From the NCBI RefSeq assembly GCF_000422985.1, contig NZ_AUHC01000013.1, forward strand, positions 36,115 to 100,114: a stretch of DNA of 64,000 nucleotides. The letters are read 5' to 3'. Of this stretch, positions 61,641 to 64,000 are shown in pieces. The stretch is from Erythrobacter cryptus DSM 12079. GTDB lineage: Bacteria > Pseudomonadota > Alphaproteobacteria > Sphingomonadales > Sphingomonadaceae. Numbering within the stretch: position 1 is the first letter of the stretch; each line of letters begins with the position of its first letter. A model generated the notes under the pieces. It ran no database searches, had not been told where the DNA came from, and saw only the letters and a list, made by a program, of their open reading frames with translations. The translations under genes and the position numbers were made by a program.

Positions 61641-63680
61641 ATGACCAACGCCTTGCGCCTTTGTGTTTCGGCCCTCGCGCTTGGGCTTGGCCTGCCGCTT
61701 GCCGCGCAGGAACGCGCCGCCGAGCCAGCAACGAGCGATGCCGAGGCCGAGGCGCGGCGCGACATCATTGTCACCGGGCGCGGGCTTGATCCGGCGCTCT
61801 CGCGCGGGGTCTATGCCACCACCACGCTCGAACGCGAGGCGATCGCCTCCAGTGCCTCGGGCCGGATCGAGGATGTGCTGCGCAATGTCGCCGGCTTCCA
61901 GCAATTCCGCCGCTCCGACAGCCGCTCGGCCAATCCCAGCGCCCAGGGGGTGACGCTGCGCGCGCTCGGCGGCAATGCCACCAGCCGCGCGCTGGTGCTG
62001 CGCGACGGGGTGCCGCTCGCCGATCCCTTCTTCGGCTATATCCCGCTCACCGCGATCGCGCCCGAGACCTTGGGCGAGATCACGGTGACGCGCGGCGGCG
62101 GCTCGGGGCCGTTCGGGGCCGGGGCGCTGGCCGGCACGATCGAGCTGGAAAGCAGCGCTCCGGGCGCCGCTGCGCCCCTGCTCGCCAGCCTTTTCGCCAA
62201 TCACCGCGGCGAAACCGAGGCGAGCGCCATGCTCACCCAATCCCTCGGGCGCGGCTTTGCCGTGGCCAGCGGGCGCTGGGACCGCGGGCAGGGCTTCTTC
62301 ACCACCCCCACCGCGCAGCGCGTTCCGGCGAGCGTGCGGGCCGAATTCGAGAACTGGAATGTCGCCGTGCGCGCGGTGGCGCCGCTGGCCGAGACGCTCG
62401 AGCTGCAGGCACGGGTGGGGCTGTTCCGCGATGACCGCACCTTGCGCTTTCGCGGCGCGGATTCCTTCAGCCGCGGGGAGGATGCCTCGCTGCGCCTCGT
62501 CGGGCGGGGCGAATGGCAGTTCGATCTTCTCGCCTACGTCCAGGCGCGCGATTTCGGCAATGTGGTGATCTCGGCGACGCGCTTCACCCCCACGCTCAAT
62601 CAGCGCGCCACGCCTTCGACCGGGGTGGGGGGCAAGTTCGAGCTGCGCCCACCGCTGCTTGAGGGCCACGATATCCGCATCGGCATTGATTACCGCCGCG
62701 CCGAGGGCGAGACGCAGGAGGAAGCCCTCAACGCCGTAACCGGCGCGATCACCGAGCGCCGCCGGGCGGGCGGTGAGACCAGCAATCTCGGCCTCTTCCT
62801 CGAGGATGACTGGCAGATCGGCCCGCTGCTGGTGACCGGCGGTCTGCGTGCCGACCGCACCAGCATCACCGATGGTTTCTTCCGCGCGGTCAATGCCGCG
62901 GGGGTCGCGGTCAACACCATCAATGCCCCCGATCGCAGCGATTGGGCGGTCAATTGGCGCGCCGGGGCCAAGCTCAACCTTTCGCGCCGCTTCGATCTGC
63001 GCGGCGCGGCCTACACCGGATTGCGCCTGCCGACATTGAACGAGCTTTACCGCCCCTTCGTGGTCTTTCCGGTGACCACCGAGGCCAACCCCGCGCTCGA
63101 GAACGAGCGGCTCGAGGGCTTCGAGCTGGGGTTCGATTGGCAGCCGGTCAATGCCCTGGTGCTGTCGGTGACGGCCTTCGACAACGAGGTCGAAAACGCC
63201 ATTGCCAATGTCACCATCGGCCCCAACCGCCGCCGGCGCCAGAATCTGCCGGCGATCAGCGCGCGCGGGATCGAGGCGAGCCTTGCCGCGCGTCTTGGTG
63301 AGGTGAGCATCGATGGATCGCTCGCCTGGACTGATGCCGAAGTGCGCGCTCCCGGTACCGCGCTTGATGGCAAGCGCCCGGCGCAGACCCCGGAGTTCTC
63401 CGCCAGCCTTACGCTCGCCTGGCAGCCCGCCTCGGGCTGGCGCGTGGCGGGAACATTACGCCACGTCTCGGCCCAGTTCGAGGACGACCTGCAAAGCGAT
63501 TCGCTGACGCCGGCAACCACCATCGATGCCTTTGTCACCGTGCCGCTGTGGCAGCGCCTCAGTTTGATGCTGCGCGGTGAAAATCTTTTCGATGAGACAA
63601 TCATCACCCGCAACCAGGGCGGCTCGATCGATCTCGGGGTGCCGCGCACCATGTGGCTCGGTTTACGCTACGGCTTCTAG
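61641..63680 (+). CDS. TonB-dependent outer membrane receptor
   Basis: A 679-residue receptor. Signal peptide (about 1-22), TonB box near DIIVTGR, plug domain (SGRIEDVLRNVAGFQQF, GVTLRALGGNATSRALVLRDGVPL, VTRGGGSGPFGAGALAG) and a 22-strand barrel ending in LGLRYGF with the terminal Phe. The plug is most like vitamin B12 or iron-chelate receptors, but no specific ligand can be assigned. The end is intact; an IS701-family element begins shortly after. Confidence 0.94.
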   Translation: MTNALRLCVSALALGLGLPLAAQERAAEPATSDAEAEARRDIIVTGRGLDPALSRGVYATTTLEREAIASSASGRIEDVLRNVAGFQQFRRSDSRSANPSAQGVTLRALGGNATSRALVLRDGVPLADPFFGYIPLTAIAPETLGEITVTRGGGSGPFGAGALAGTIELESSAPGAAAPLLASLFANHRGETEASAMLTQSLGRGFAVASGRWDRGQGFFTTPTAQRVPASVRAEFENWNVAVRAVAPLAETLELQARVGLFRDDRTLRFRGADSFSRGEDASLRLVGRGEWQFDLLAYVQARDFGNVVISATRFTPTLNQRATPSTGVGGKFELRPPLLEGHDIRIGIDYRRAEGETQEEALNAVTGAITERRRAGGETSNLGLFLEDDWQIGPLLVTGGLRADRTSITDGFFRAVNAAGVAVNTINAPDRSDWAVNWRAGAKLNLSRRFDLRGAAYTGLRLPTLNELYRPFVVFPVTTEANPALENERLEGFELGFDWQPVNALVLSVTAFDNEVENAIANVTIGPNRRRRQNLPAISARGIEASLAARLGEVSIDGSLAWTDAEVRAPGTALDGKRPAQTPEFSASLTLAWQPASGWRVAGTLRHVSAQFEDDLQSDSLTPATTIDAFVTVPLWQRLSLMLRGENLFDETIITRNQGGSIDLGVPRTMWLGLRYGF

Positions 63681-64000
63681 CACTACTTTGGCAGAAGTGC
63701 ATTTTCTGGATTCCCAAGAGTCGCTTATGGTGATTCATATGGTGCCAGCTTTTGGAGGCTGGCGATGGCGGATGGTTGGCGGGATGAGCTGACGGAGTGG
63801 CTTGCGCCCTTTGTGAGGATGTTGGGCGATCGGCGCAGGGCGCGGATGTGCCCGGCCTATGTTGAGGGGTTGATCGGCCCTGGTGACCGCAAGAGTGTGC
63901 AGCCGATGGCGATGCGTGCGCCGGGGATCGGCTATGATCAGCTGCACCATTTTATCGGTGGTGCCCTGTGGGACAGCGCGCCACTGGAGGAGGAACTCTG
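63681..64000 (+). mobile_element. left end of an IS701-family element, truncated by the window
   Basis: The transposase frame begins at 63765 and the left end must lie in 63681-63764, where GATTC occurs twice (about 63709-63737). The right end is outside the window, so terminal repeats and target duplication cannot be checked. The element sits directly after the receptor gene's stop. Confidence 0.6.
63765..64000 (+). CDS. IS701-family transposase, N-terminal part
   Basis: Seventy-eight codons are present before the window ends. The frame reads MADGWRDELTEWLAPFV and contains RMCPAYVEGLIGPGDRKSVQ and GYDQLHHFIGGALWDS, the N-terminal blocks of IS701/IS4-like transposases. GC content is lower than in the neighbours, fitting a mobile element. 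Catalytic residues lie beyond the window. Confidence 0.85.
   Translation, partial: MADGWRDELTEWLAPFVRMLGDRRRARMCPAYVEGLIGPGDRKSVQPMAMRAPGIGYDQLHHFIGGALWDSAPLEEEL

Overview
The window is a GC-rich, densely packed stretch of an alphaproteobacterial chromosome, most likely order Sphingomonadales and probably an Erythrobacteraceae/Porphyrobacter-like lineage. This rests on gene content and order: a phyR / nepR-ecfG general stress response locus with EcfG-type GGAAC...GTT promoters, mutM-rpsT-dnaA, ubiE-ubiB-X-coaBC-dut, rpmH-rnpA-yidD-yidC-engB, a secB / TimA / mltA / Smr block, and families typical of the group (UPF0262, CC_3452, DUF1963, TonB receptor with cytochrome b561). Nearly all of it is core chromosome. 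Only two insertion sequences are visible, one broken and one cut by the window end. No tRNA, rRNA, CRISPR array or prophage was found.

Layout. 1-3100: class I PHA synthase (phaC) and a phasin with a histone-like tail. A perfect 27-bp palindrome and a second similar site overlapping the promoter look like PhaR operators. 3100-6570: clpS, a DUF427 gene and the LptF/LptG lipopolysaccharide export permeases. 6589-8990: a fatty acid desaturase divergent from a BcerS/YghO-like acyltransferase. 9049-12950: the general stress response locus: a candidate small RNA on the minus strand, phyR, a CHASE-domain HWE/HisKA_2 sensor kinase, nepR and ecfG. 13113-20095: sodB, a DAACS symporter, glmM, DUF1272, dnaB, UPF0262, a degenerate GH25-like membrane protein and cdd. 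20096-21743: an IS1380-family element with an amber codon in its transposase. 21744-28698: M14 carboxypeptidase, DUF4136 lipoprotein, galE, ribosomal protein L36, HAD hydrolase, a CC_3452 gene, an HxlR regulator and recQ. 28820-35018: comM-like ATPase, a ClpP-like exported protein, then rpmH-rnpA-yidD-yidC-engB. 35137-44992: VOC protein, GST, S1/P1 nuclease, cupin, dapE, a second DAACS symporter, a lipoprotein, nth, DUF1963, dapB, a sirtuin, a MoeB/ThiF protein and DUF983. 45090-48253: dnaA, rpsT and mutM. 48325-53565: ubiE, ubiB, a membrane protein, coaBC and dut. 53744-63680: a YjhX-type protein, a second DUF4136 lipoprotein, trpS, murJ, secB, TimA/Tim44, mltA, Smr, cytochrome b561 and a TonB receptor. 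63765-64000: the start of an IS701-family transposase.

How the genes work together. The stress locus is a partner-switch circuit: the kinase would phosphorylate PhyR, PhyR-P would sequester NepR, and EcfG would be freed to act on GGAAC-type promoters, including its own. The most interesting unexplained signal lies beside phyR. On the minus strand a near-consensus EcfG promoter is followed at the expected distance by an 11-bp stem with a C-rich CCCCCCTCCC loop and then a strong terminator. The architecture fits a stress-induced anti-Shine-Dalgarno small RNA of about 90 nt. Other points worth a second look are a GH25-like protein lacking its catalytic acids, paired hairpins between dnaA and DUF983, a 140-residue linker in CoaBC, and convergent genes whose stop codons share a CTAG tetramer.
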